From JBEKYD01 sp052148435 (GTDB taxonomy: Bacteria; Acidobacteriota; Terriglobia; Bryobacterales; Bryobacteraceae), in NCBI GenBank assembly GCA_052148435.1, contig JBKQIF010000130.1:1-64000 (forward strand): a stretch of DNA of 64,000 bases, given 5' to 3'. Shown here piece by piece: positions 45,307 through 53,083 of the stretch. The position numbers and the translations under genes are program-made. The notes beneath the pieces are model-generated. The model was not told the origin of the DNA. It made no database searches and saw only the letters and a list, made by a program, of their open reading frames with translations. Every line of letters begins with the position of its first letter. Position 1 is the first letter of the stretch.

Positions 45307-46118
45307 AAAAACTGGCAATTTTGAGCGTAGCGCTGGCGCCCGCCCTGGTTTTCGGCTTTCATCGCGACAACGACGACAACTGGCGCGCCGAAGACCAGGA
45401 AACCGTAAACCGATCCTTCACCGTCGGCGGTGCGGACGCCGAGCTCGCGGTCCACAACTTTATGGGCTACGTACACGTGAATGGATACGATGGCAATGTC
45501 ATTAAGATTCATACCGTAAAGCACATGCAGGCTGAAACTAAAGCGGAACTGGAAGATGCCAGACGGCTTGTTACGCTCGAAATGACGCAGGATGGCGACC
45601 ATGTATTGGTGAAAACGCACTGGCCCAACGGCGACGGCCACCACCATTTTTCCGTCTGGTACGACCACGACATTGAAGTGCCTCGCGGTGCGCGGTTGGA
45701 TCTGAAGAACTTCAACCACGGCACGGTGGAGATGCACCGCACGCGGGGTGATTTTCGCGTGGAAACCTTCAACGGCGGCATCGATCTGGAGGACATCGAG
45801 GGCTCCGGCGCGGTGAAGAGTTTCAACGCGGCCATTAAGGCCGTGTTCAGCCGCAATCCGGAACGGGAAACCAGTTTCCGCACCTTCAACGGCAGCGTGG
45901 ATGTTTACTTCGAAAAAAACTTGAACGCGGATTTGCGTTTCAAAACCTTCCACGGCGGAGTATATACGGATTTCGACCTCACCATGCCCGCCGGGCAACT
46001 CACCGGCCGGCGGGTTTGGGGCGCGGGTGGGTGGAACAGCGCGCGCGTCGGCCAGGGCGGGCCAGTGTTGAGCTTCGATGGCTTCAACGGCCCAATCCGA
46101 GTCCATGCAAGAAGTTAG
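45303..46118 (+). CDS. DUF4097-family exported beta-helix protein (first copy)
   Basis: 271 residues with a signal peptide (MKKLAILSVALAPALVFGF). The mature part is a beta-strand repeat with the family's 'FNGxIxxxxxxG' rungs (VETFNGGIDLEDIEGSGAVK; FRTFNGSVDVYFEKNLNADL; FKTFHGGVYTDFDLTMPAG). Such proteins form right-handed beta-helix surfaces in the periplasm and are often under ECF control. It overlaps the anti-sigma stop (ATGA), so it is the likely ligand, target or reporter of the envelope-stress circuit. Confidence 0.88.
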   Translation: MKKLAILSVALAPALVFGFHRDNDDNWRAEDQETVNRSFTVGGADAELAVHNFMGYVHVNGYDGNVIKIHTVKHMQAETKAELEDARRLVTLEMTQDGDHVLVKTHWPNGDGHHHFSVWYDHDIEVPRGARLDLKNFNHGTVEMHRTRGDFRVETFNGGIDLEDIEGSGAVKSFNAAIKAVFSRNPERETSFRTFNGSVDVYFEKNLNADLRFKTFHGGVYTDFDLTMPAGQLTGRRVWGAGGWNSARVGQGGPVLSFDGFNGPIRVHARS

Positions 46119-46142
46119 CCCTGAAGAAATATAGCCACAGAT

Positions 46143-46190
46143 GAACACAGATAAGGAAATCAAAGGATTTATCGGCGTTGATCCGTGTTC
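46143..46190. repeat. Imperfect inverted repeat GAACACAGAT/ATCCGTGTTC
   Basis: The arms lie at 46143-46152 and 46181-46190 with one mismatch, within a CCACAGATGAACACAGATAA-type sequence (from about 46134) that recurs as a dispersed repeat in several soil phyla. It separates the two DUF4097 genes and is the only long gap in this operon. Confidence 0.45.
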
Positions 46191-46240
46191 AGCGGCGGCT
46201 CGAATATAAAGTGAAAGTTTAGAAAAGAATCGATAAGGCC

Positions 46241-47008
46241 ATGAAAAATAGATTGAGCCTGGCGGGGCTGCTGGTCGTGGTGTGCACTGCGGCGCAAGCC
46301 CAAAGAAGCATCGTCATTCCGGGGACCGAGGGCGCCCGGGCACCGCGCCCGGTCAGCATCCACAGCTTGAACGGATCCATCACGGTGAAGACCCACGCCG
46401 GTAAAGACGTGATCGTGGAGACCGGTGAATCGCGCGACTCCCGCGATGCCAGAGACGCGAGCGGCATGCGGCGCATCGATCCGCCGCGCGGCCTCGCCAT
46501 CGATCAGGAGGGTGACGCAATCAAGATCGACTCCGGCAACCGCAGCCTGACCGTAACGGTTCCGGCCCAGACCTCGCTGACGCTCAAAGCGCTAAACGGG
46601 CCGATTACGGTGGAGGGAGTGCAGGGCGAAATCGACGTAGATTCCCACCAGGCGAGGATTCAATTGACCAATGTCTCGGGAACGGTAGTGGCGCATACCT
46701 TGAACGCGGCCATCCAGGTGAGCATGGACCGCGTGGCGCAGGACAAGCCGATGGCCTTCAGTACACTGAACGGGAGCATCGACGTCGCCCTGCCGGCGGA
46801 CGTCAAGGCTCGGGTGAAGTTCGATACCCTAAATGGCTCAGTTTTTTCGGACTTCGATATCGTTCTGGCGCCCGGCGCGCAGATCGGTATGGGGTCGAGC
46901 CACGGGCGCCTGCGCAGCGGCCGCGGACTGGAAGGGTCCGTCAATGGCGGCGGCGTGCCGATCACGTTCTACACGCTTAACGGCAGCATCCACCTGCGCA
47001 AGAAGTAG
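46241..47008 (+). CDS. DUF4097-family exported beta-helix protein (second copy)
   Basis: 255 residues with a signal peptide (MKNRLSLAGLLVVVCTAAQAQ). The same LNG rungs recur (IHSLNGSITVKTHAGKDVIV; LKALNGPITVEGVQGEIDVD; FSTLNGSIDVALPADVKARV; FDTLNGSVFSDFDIVLAPGA). It resembles the first copy in layout but not closely in sequence, an old duplication. An AAGG ribosome site precedes the ATG. It probably belongs to the same sigma-controlled group despite the 120-base gap. Confidence 0.85.
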   Translation: MKNRLSLAGLLVVVCTAAQAQRSIVIPGTEGARAPRPVSIHSLNGSITVKTHAGKDVIVETGESRDSRDARDASGMRRIDPPRGLAIDQEGDAIKIDSGNRSLTVTVPAQTSLTLKALNGPITVEGVQGEIDVDSHQARIQLTNVSGTVVAHTLNAAIQVSMDRVAQDKPMAFSTLNGSIDVALPADVKARVKFDTLNGSVFSDFDIVLAPGAQIGMGSSHGRLRSGRGLEGSVNGGGVPITFYTLNGSIHLRKK

Positions 47009-47100
47009 CGGGACACGATGCGTTTCTGTCGTGTCACTTCTGTTCCTCGTCCCCCTGCCGGCATCAGCCAGCTACCCGCGCTGCGGCCGCGTCCCAGCCT

Positions 47101-47472
47101 TCACGCTTTGTAGGCTACCCCAAGCTCTTCAGCTATGGCGGCGAGACGCGGGTCGGCCGACCATAACCGGTGCCGTCCCGCGAGGGCGGAGGCCAGCAGG
47201 TGAATGTCGATCCAGCCGACACCGCGGCCGTGCAAGCCCCGGCCACGAACGAAGGCGACGGCTTCGCCGTGGGGCACGGGGCTGGCCTGATGCATCCGCT
47301 CGTAATCCTCCAGGAACTTCTTTCGACCGCCACGGTCGCCCATAAGAAGCTCGCCGTAGACCAGTTCGTGTCCGGCCACATCCTCGCGATCCATAAGTTC
47401 GTCCAATTCGGACAGGAATGGCGCTTGCCCGGCAAACGCCCGAATCCAAACCGAGGTGTCTACCAGGACCAT
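47101..47472 (-). CDS. vapC: VapC-type PIN-domain toxin
   Basis: 123 residues. PIN-domain acidic residues are in place: VLVDTSVWIRAF (first Asp), Glu in ELVYGELLMG, Asp in GWIDIHLLASAL and Asp in LWSADPRLAAIAEELGV. These bind Mg2+ for RNA cleavage, commonly of initiator or other tRNAs. The ATG overlaps the antitoxin stop by one base (TGATG). Confidence 0.92.
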   Translation of the reverse strand: MVLVDTSVWIRAFAGQAPFLSELDELMDREDVAGHELVYGELLMGDRGGRKKFLEDYERMHQASPVPHGEAVAFVRGRGLHGRGVGWIDIHLLASALAGRHRLWSADPRLAAIAEELGVAYKA

Positions 47473-47687
47473 CAGGCCACCCGGCGTTTGGCAGCCGGCT
47501 TCTCGCGGCGCCTGGATACATCTTGCGCGTCGGGCTCCGTCCCAAGATAGGCTCGCATTCGCTGATAAGCCGCGCGTCGCACCAGCGCCTCCAGGCCCAG
47601 GCGGATGGTCTCGGTATCCGTGGCGGCGCCCGAGACCTTTTTGGCCTCCCGGAGAAGATCGTCGTCGATGTTGCAGGTCTTCTTCAT
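47472..47687 (-). CDS. vapB: VapB-type antitoxin
   Basis: 71 residues. The N-terminus MKKTCNIDDDLLREAKKVSG then ATDTETIRLGLEALVRRAA is a VapB ribbon-helix-helix of the 'DxxLLxEA' kind. The basic tail probably wraps the PIN toxin. The short start at 47687 fits both the operator upstream and the toxin overlap. Cognate pair with the gene at 47101-47472. Confidence 0.9.
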   Translation of the reverse strand: MKKTCNIDDDLLREAKKVSGAATDTETIRLGLEALVRRAAYQRMRAYLGTEPDAQDVSRRREKPAAKRRVA

Positions 47688-47694
47688 ACAGACG

Positions 47695-47715
47695 ATTATG
47701 CCATATACGTATGGC
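47695..47715 (-). promoter_or_regulatory. vapBC operator and -10 box
   Basis: The inverted repeat GCCATATACGTATGGC (47700-47715, arms GCCATA/TATGGC) adjoins CATAAT (minus strand, 47695-47700) which ends seven bases before the vapB ATG. Fits VapBC autorepression and a leaderless mRNA. Confidence 0.55.
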
Positions 47716-47765
47716 CGTGCTGGCTGGCAGTCCGGGGACACGGGCGGCAACGCTAGAATGAAGCT

Positions 47766-48953
47766 GTGCGCATCCTTCTGTTCAGCGGTAAAGGGGGGGT
47801 GGGGAAAACCAGCCTGGCCGCGGCCACGGGATTGCAGCTTTCCCGCCTGGGTTACCGGACCCTGGTGATGAGCGTCGACCCGGCCCACAGCCTGGCGGAT
47901 GCGTTCGATCTGGAGACCGGGTTGTTCCACACCAAGACCGGCGATCCGTATGCGATCGACGAGCGCCTGGCCATTCACGAAGTCAACATCCAGAAGGAAA
48001 TCAAGCGCCACTGGAAGGAAATATCGGCCTACGTGGTGTCGGTGTTGCGCACCACCGGCATCAGCGACGTGGAAGCCGAGGAACTGGCCATCCTGCCCGG
48101 CATGGAAGAGCTGAGCGCGATGATGTACGTCAACCAGTTCCGGCGCGAGCAGCGCTACGACGCGATCGTGCTGGATTGCGCCCCCACCGCCGAATCGATG
48201 CGCTTTGTGAGCATGCCGACCACTCTCGAGTGGTACATGAAGCACATTTTTCCGTTCCAGCGCGGCATCGTGAAAGCCGTGCGGCCGATCGCCAATCGCA
48301 TGTCCCCGGTGGAGCTGCCCCCGGACAATTACTTCGCCAACATTCAGGAGCTATTTGGCAAGCTGGATGGCATCGGCGAGTTGCTGGAAGATCCCAAAGT
48401 CACCAGCGTCCGGCTGGTCACCAACCCCGAGCGCATGGTGCTGCGCGAGACGCAGCGCGCCTTCGTCTATTTTTCTCTGCACGGACTGACGGTGGATGGA
48501 GTGATCGTCAACCGCGTGCTGCCGGACGAAGTGAAAGACGACTGGTTTGCCGAATGGCGCGCTTCGCAACGCAAGATCCTGGACGAAATCGAAGCCTATT
48601 TCGCGCCGGTCGCGGTGAGCCGCGTGCAGTTGTTTACGCACGAGGTGCTGGGCAGGGAGCGGCTGGAGGAACTGGCCGGCGCGCTCTATGGCGAAAAGAC
48701 CGACCCGGCGGCGGTTTCGCGCACCGAAGCGCCCTACGCTTTCGCCAAGCGCGACGGGCACTACGAAGTGCGCCTCCAGCTTCCGTTCGCGGTCAAGGGC
48801 GAAGTAGGATTGTTTAAGAAGGGCGATGAGCTGGTGGTGGAGATCGGAACGCTGCGCCGGCACATCGGGTTGCCCACGTCGATGGCGTCGCTGGTCCCCA
48901 GCCGCGCCCGTTTGGAAAATCGGGTTCTCACCGTGGAAATGAAGGAGAGCTGA
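47766..48953 (+). CDS. ArsA/GET3-family ATPase with HSP20-like tail
   Basis: 395 residues from a GTG at 47766. The deviant Walker A FSGKGGVGKTS is at residues 7-16, VMSVDPAHSLADAF is switch I and VLDCAPTAESMR is switch II. There is one ATPase unit, as in GET3-like and bacterial ArsA-like proteins. The last 90 residues (YEVRLQLPFAVKGEVGLFKK) are the small-heat-shock-like ArsA C-terminal domain, which in related proteins binds hydrophobic clients. No ars genes are nearby, so arsenite export is unlikely; protein targeting or a metabolic client is more plausible. Confidence 0.9.
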   Translation: MRILLFSGKGGVGKTSLAAATGLQLSRLGYRTLVMSVDPAHSLADAFDLETGLFHTKTGDPYAIDERLAIHEVNIQKEIKRHWKEISAYVVSVLRTTGISDVEAEELAILPGMEELSAMMYVNQFRREQRYDAIVLDCAPTAESMRFVSMPTTLEWYMKHIFPFQRGIVKAVRPIANRMSPVELPPDNYFANIQELFGKLDGIGELLEDPKVTSVRLVTNPERMVLRETQRAFVYFSLHGLTVDGVIVNRVLPDEVKDDWFAEWRASQRKILDEIEAYFAPVAVSRVQLFTHEVLGRERLEELAGALYGEKTDPAAVSRTEAPYAFAKRDGHYEVRLQLPFAVKGEVGLFKKGDELVVEIGTLRRHIGLPTSMASLVPSRARLENRVLTVEMKES

Positions 48954-48954
48954 A

Positions 48955-49185
48955 ATGGAAGAAAAAACCGAAAGCGCAGCCACCGGGCAGCCCCAGGCCG
49001 GGCCCGGCTGTTTCTTTTGCACCACCGCGCTGCCCCTGCTGGAGCACTGCTGGTCGGAAACCACCCGCGACCACTTCCGCAATTCGCGGGTGGAATTCCT
49101 GAAGGGCATCCGCAGCCTGCTGGATCAGCGCATCGCGGCCCTCTCGAAAGAAGAACGCAAAGGCACGCACGTCACCGTGGAGTAG
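48955..49185 (+). CDS. Small Cys-containing partner of the ArsA-like ATPase
   Basis: 76 residues, one base after the ATPase stop, so co-translated. It contains GPGCFFCTTALPLLEHCWSE (Cys-x2-Cys plus a third Cys and His) and a helix FRNSRVEFLKGIRSLLDQRI, then a basic end. I do not recognise a family. The tight coupling suggests a dedicated client or subunit; the cysteines could bind a metal. Confidence 0.75.
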   Translation: MEEKTESAATGQPQAGPGCFFCTTALPLLEHCWSETTRDHFRNSRVEFLKGIRSLLDQRIAALSKEERKGTHVTVE

Positions 49186-49288
49186 GATCGGCCGCCGATA
49201 AACGCAGAGGAAAGCAGTCTCGGCATGGCCGATCGCTTCCGGCCGGCGGCCGAGGCGGCCGATCACCAAAGCGCCCCACCGATTCCCC

Positions 49289-50143
49289 TCAGTGCGTCAT
49301 CGCGTAGACTACATAGTTCACGCCGATGCGGATGCCGAGGGCGGCGTACTTTTCCGGATAGTAGGGAGAGTCGGCCCACTCCCAGGAATCGCCTACGTCG
49401 GATTGAAAGGTGATGGCCACCATCAGGCGGCCGTGGTCGTCGAAGATGCCGCGCCAGTGATCGGGACAACCCTCGCATTTCCAGCTCCGGCCACGTTGTA
49501 CCGAACCCTCGCTGGCCACCTGGTAACGGTTATCGAGGTCGTAGACGGTGTGAAAGATCGGGTCGCGATTCTCGAGCTCGACGACTTCGCGTTCCGGAAA
49601 AACTCTGTGCATGCCGGCCATGAAAATGTTCCACTCCTCGGGGCCCCAGAAATCGTCGGCCATGAAGAAGCCGCCGCGCAGCAGAAATTCACGCATGGAT
49701 TTGGCCTGGGCGTCAGTCAACTGCCAGTGGCCGGGCTGAACGGCATAGAGCCAGGGCCAGTCGTAGACGTCGCCTTCGTCCAGGTTCACGGGTTGCTCCA
49801 CGGAACGGACCTGAATGCGGGTGAGGCGCCGCAGGGCGAGCGAGAAGTGGCGGTCGGCGCGGGGATAATCCTGGGTCCAGATGCTGTTGCCTTCGGTCCA
49901 GATGCCGCGCCCGCCGCCGCGGAAGCCGAAACCGAAGCCGCGCCCGAAGCGGCCGGCGGGAGCGGGCGGGTACATCAGACGGGCAAAGGTCCATTCGGAT
50001 TTCTCCTGCCAGTCGGGTGGTAACGGGATCTCGCCGAGGCGGTACTCCACGCCGGGAAATTCGCGAAACGGGCGTTCGAAGGCGCACAGCGCACTCCACA
50101 TCGCGAAGCCCATGCCCAAGCGAAAGGCCCAACGGGATTTCAT
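49289..50143 (-). CDS. DUF4159-domain exported protein
   Basis: 284 residues with a signal-like N-terminus (FRLGMGFAMWSALCAFERPF). FTFARLMYPP-type and YPRADRHFSLALRRLTRIQV segments, and GGFFMADDFWGPEEWNIFMA followed by FPEREVVELENRDPIFHTVY, are DUF4159 blocks. The protein appears to be an alpha/beta glutamine-amidotransferase-like fold without known activity, often near MoxR/BatA-type genes that are not seen here. A Gly/Arg-rich insert lies at about 62-80. Confidence 0.85.
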   Translation of the reverse strand: MKSRWAFRLGMGFAMWSALCAFERPFREFPGVEYRLGEIPLPPDWQEKSEWTFARLMYPPAPAGRFGRGFGFGFRGGGRGIWTEGNSIWTQDYPRADRHFSLALRRLTRIQVRSVEQPVNLDEGDVYDWPWLYAVQPGHWQLTDAQAKSMREFLLRGGFFMADDFWGPEEWNIFMAGMHRVFPEREVVELENRDPIFHTVYDLDNRYQVASEGSVQRGRSWKCEGCPDHWRGIFDDHGRLMVAITFQSDVGDSWEWADSPYYPEKYAALGIRIGVNYVVYAMTH

Positions 50144-50246
50144 CTGGCCGCCTACCTGAGAATATCATTGGCCGCTTCGAGGCGTGGTGGTCAAACGCGT
50201 TCGGCGCAAGCCGGCGCGGGAGCCGCGGGATGGTCCGCGATTATCT

Positions 50247-50567
50247 TCATTCATGCAGCGCCGCCGGCGCCATCGCTGGGTGGCGGATGGTGAGTACCCG
50301 GACGAGCTTCTTCCGTTCATCGATCGCGTAGATAACGCGGTAGACGTGCGGCTTCTTGCCGTAAAGAAGGTGACGCAACGGCCTGCCGGCCCTGCCGCTT
50401 TCGGGAGCCATCTGGCATCGGCCGGGATGGGTTTCAAGAGTGTACACTGCCTTCTCAAGTCCGTTGTACCAACGGGCGGCGGCAACCGACCCGGCGACGT
50501 TTTTGTCCTCGCAGAGGATGACCAGGTCGCGAGCCGCACGATCGGTTAATTCAACGCGGTACGTCAT
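50247..50567 (-). CDS. RelE/ParE-family toxin
   Basis: 106 residues from the ATG at 50567, set by the overlap with the antitoxin (17 bases) and by the family start MTYRVELTDRAARDLVILCE. The fold continues with RWYNGLEKAVYTLETHPGRC, LRHLLYGKKPHVYRVIYAID and VRVLTIRHPAM, the RelE pattern with Arg, Tyr and His near the C-terminus that act on ribosome-bound mRNA. Partner of the antitoxin at 50551. Confidence 0.9.
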   Translation of the reverse strand: MTYRVELTDRAARDLVILCEDKNVAGSVAAARWYNGLEKAVYTLETHPGRCQMAPESGRAGRPLRHLLYGKKPHVYRVIYAIDERKKLVRVLTIRHPAMAPAALHE

Positions 50568-50841
50568 TTCGCCGGCGAATCTCGTCAAACGCTTCTCTGG
50601 CGGCCCGCGTGCGGCCGTGGGCCGCATCGTCAAGTCCCTGGCGAATTGCCTCATGGACGTCCGCGCGCGCCGCGATATCGAGGAGCCGCTGGTAGGCGGC
50701 GGCATCCTGGACAACGGCCTGTGCCCTACCTTTGACCGTCAGCACCACGGGTCGCTTGCTCGCTTTGAGCTGTTTCATAAAGTCGCCGGACCTGCGGCGG
50801 AAAGTGGTGAGCGACTGGATGTCTTTGGTTATGTCGAGCAT
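50551..50841 (-). CDS. Phd/YefM-family antitoxin
   Basis: 96 residues. The N-terminal half (DIQSLTTFRRRSGDFMKQLK; RPVVLTVKGRAQAVVQDAAA) is the Phd/YefM DNA-binding domain. The C-terminal half is the acidic/basic helix that covers the toxin. It precedes the RelE-type toxin with a 17-base overlap. Confidence 0.92.
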   Translation of the reverse strand: MLDITKDIQSLTTFRRRSGDFMKQLKASKRPVVLTVKGRAQAVVQDAAAYQRLLDIAARADVHEAIRQGLDDAAHGRTRAAREAFDEIRRRNDVPR

Positions 50842-50861
50842 GGGGAACCTCTTTTACAGAT

Positions 50862-50879
50862 AGCACCTTTCTGGGTGCT
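50862..50879 (-). promoter_or_regulatory. Operator-like inverted repeat upstream of the Phd/RelE pair
   Basis: AGCACC (50862-50867) and GGTGCT (50874-50879) with a six-base centre, about 20 bases before the antitoxin ATG, placed between a weak CCGACA -35 and TATCTG -10 on the minus strand. Confidence 0.4.
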
Positions 50880-50984
50880 TTGTCGGACGCTTCCGAACTT
50901 GACGGAGCGCCGAGCCCCCCGTAACCGCCGCCGAGCCGAACCCCTGATATAATTTTCTGCGGGTACAGGAGGATCGAAGCGTTT

Positions 50985-52358
50985 ATGTCTCAGGCGACGT
51001 CCCGCAGGTTTTTCCTGGGAGCGGCCACGGCGGCCGCGGCCACCAGGGTTTGGGGAGCGAACGATCGGGTAAACGTGGCCATCGTCGGGCTCGGCGGCCG
51101 CGGCACCAATCATCTGAATATTTATTCCAGGCTGCCCGAAGCACGCGTGGTGGGACTTTGCGATATCGATCAGGCGGCGCGCGAAAGGGCTCAGGCCACG
51201 CTCTTGAAAAACACCGGTGAAAAGGCCAAGGAATTCGAAGATATGCGGCAGGCTTTCGCGGATTCCGAAGTGGAAGCCGTTTCCATCGCCACGCCCAATC
51301 ACTGGCACGCGCTGGCCGCCATCTGGGCCATGAAGGCCGGCAAGGACGTCTACGGCGAGAAGCCCGCCTGCTACAACATTTACGAAGGCCAGCGCATGAT
51401 CCAGGTGGCGCGCGAGACCAAGCGCATGCTGCAGATCGGCTCCCAGCACCGCAGCGCGCCCTTCAAGATGCGGGCCATGGCCGCTATCCAGGGCGGCCTC
51501 ATCGGCCAGGTTTACCTGTCCAAGGGCCTATGCTTCAAGCGCCGCGCCTCGATCGGCCATAAGGAAAATTCGCCAACGCCCGCGGGCGTCAACTGGGACC
51601 TGTTTCTGGGGCCCGCGCCGCTGCGGCCCTTCAACGAGCTGCGCTTCAAATACAACTGGCATTGGTTCTGGGACACCGGCAACGGCGATATCGGCAACCA
51701 GGGCGTGCACGAAATCGGCATCTGCCGCTGGGGCCTGGGCGATCCCGAGTGGCCGAAGACGGCTTACGCGCAGGGCGGCAAGTACGCCTACACCGACGAT
51801 CAGGAAACCCCCAACACGCTGCTGGCCGGCTACGATTACGGCGGCCGCGAGATCGTTTTCGAGGTGCGCGGGCTGCTCACCGGAGCCGAAGGCGCGGTGG
51901 TGAAGGGACGCCCCGGTCCGCCGGCCACAGGCGCCGCCGCGCCGCCTTCCTCCCCCGCGCCCACCGCCATTACGCCGCGCAATGGCGCGCCCCTCAACAT
52001 CATGATCGGCAATCTTTTCTACGGCACCGAGGGTTGGGCGGCGATGAGCGATGCCGGGTTCCTGGCCTTCAAGGGCGAAACCACCGAACTGGTGATGGAG
52101 GAGCGGCCCGATCGCGCCGCCGGGGATCCCACCAGCCTGCACATGCAGAACTTCCTGGCAGCTTGCCGGTCGCGCAATTACAAGGACCTGCACGACGAGA
52201 TCGCCAACGCCTACCTGAGCGCCTCCTTGTGCCACCTGGCCAATATCAGCTATCGCGTGGGACGCAAGCTGACCCTGGCGCCCGGACCCAAGTTTGCGGG
52301 CGACGCCGAGGCCGACAAACTCATCACGCGCAACTATCGCAAGCCATACGTGGTGTAA
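50985..52358 (+). CDS. Tat-exported Gfo/Idh/MocA-family oxidoreductase
   Basis: 457 residues. The N-terminus SQATSRRFFLGAATAAAATR is a twin-arginine signal. The Rossmann domain begins VNVAIVGLGGRGTNHL, and the conserved VSIATPNHWHALAAIWAMKA then GKDVYGEKPACYN contains the EKP catalytic lysine motif. The C-terminal alpha/beta domain shows HWFWDTGNGDIGNQGVHEIG. A Pro/Ala-rich insert occurs near 310. Such proteins act on sugars with a tightly bound NAD(P) carried through the Tat pathway. AGGAGG lies 12 bases before the ATG. Confidence 0.92.
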   Translation: MSQATSRRFFLGAATAAAATRVWGANDRVNVAIVGLGGRGTNHLNIYSRLPEARVVGLCDIDQAARERAQATLLKNTGEKAKEFEDMRQAFADSEVEAVSIATPNHWHALAAIWAMKAGKDVYGEKPACYNIYEGQRMIQVARETKRMLQIGSQHRSAPFKMRAMAAIQGGLIGQVYLSKGLCFKRRASIGHKENSPTPAGVNWDLFLGPAPLRPFNELRFKYNWHWFWDTGNGDIGNQGVHEIGICRWGLGDPEWPKTAYAQGGKYAYTDDQETPNTLLAGYDYGGREIVFEVRGLLTGAEGAVVKGRPGPPATGAAAPPSSPAPTAITPRNGAPLNIMIGNLFYGTEGWAAMSDAGFLAFKGETTELVMEERPDRAAGDPTSLHMQNFLAACRSRNYKDLHDEIANAYLSASLCHLANISYRVGRKLTLAPGPKFAGDAEADKLITRNYRKPYVV

Positions 52359-52501
52359 ACGTGGAGCAGACTCTGGCCCTGGGATGAAATAGACAGAGCC
52401 GTTTCCGGACGGCAATTTTACGGCAACCATCCGCAACCACGGCACTTCTCCGATAAAGGGACAGCTCGCTCATTCACCACCGCCTGCCGCGAGCGGGCGT
52501 T

Positions 52502-53083
52502 TCACAGGACTTTGAAAAACGCGGCCGCGAACGGTGATCCCTTTTGGACAGCGACAGGGTCGAGACGCTCGAGAATCTCGAACCCATGTCGTGTCTTATG
52601 GTAGGCTTTTTTGCTCGTCTCCACAGTGGCCCGTTCAAGGCCGTTAAAGACGTCCTCCTTGGAGATCTCCTCGATTTTGGGATTGGGCGGTAGAGCGGAC
52701 TGCCTGAACCCGTCCCCGTAATACTGTGCGAGCATTGCTTTGTCTGTGAGGAACCACGCCTCCATGCACTGGACCATTAGATGCACTTGCCCGTCTGGCA
52801 GTGGATTGGTCCAGTGGTCGCGGTCCCGCAGGTGTGCGGCGGCTGTCTTCCCGGCAGCTACCGGGTCCTCGGAGTCGACCAACAGCATGGCAAAGGTGTC
52901 GGAATCGCCCGACAGCGAGCGGGAGAAATCACGGTACGCTTGATCGCGACTTCCAGATGGGACAATACGGGGCTTTGGTCGGTTGCCGAGCAGCTTGCCA
53001 AAGAAAATACCAAAAGCCTTTCTGCATGCGGTCTGCGTGCGGCGCTGATCACCGCCCCCTTCGACGAACACGCGGACGCTCAC
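52502..53083 (-). CDS. DUF4276 protein, TOPRIM-like (second gene of the AAA pair)
   Basis: 193 residues from a GTG at 53083 that overlaps the ATPase stop as GTGA; a GTG at 53116 would overlap 37 bases and is less likely. VRVFVEGGGDQ (Glu 8) and FAMLLVDSEDP (Asp 70, Glu 72, Asp 73) give the acidic pattern of a TOPRIM metal site, as in OLD-type nucleases and the effector of the PARIS system. A basic middle segment (RKAFGIFFGKLLGNRPKPRI) follows the first motif. It would be the effector: nuclease or tRNA-targeting activity is inferred. Confidence 0.8.
   Translation of the reverse strand: MSVRVFVEGGGDQRRTQTACRKAFGIFFGKLLGNRPKPRIVPSGSRDQAYRDFSRSLSGDSDTFAMLLVDSEDPVAAGKTAAAHLRDRDHWTNPLPDGQVHLMVQCMEAWFLTDKAMLAQYYGDGFRQSALPPNPKIEEISKEDVFNGLERATVETSKKAYHKTRHGFEILERLDPVAVQKGSPFAAAFFKVL

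Noticed and set aside
47766..48953. Arsenite resistance function for the ArsA-like ATPase
   Set aside because: No arsB, arsC, arsR or arsD nearby and only one ATPase unit; family name alone does not support arsenic export.
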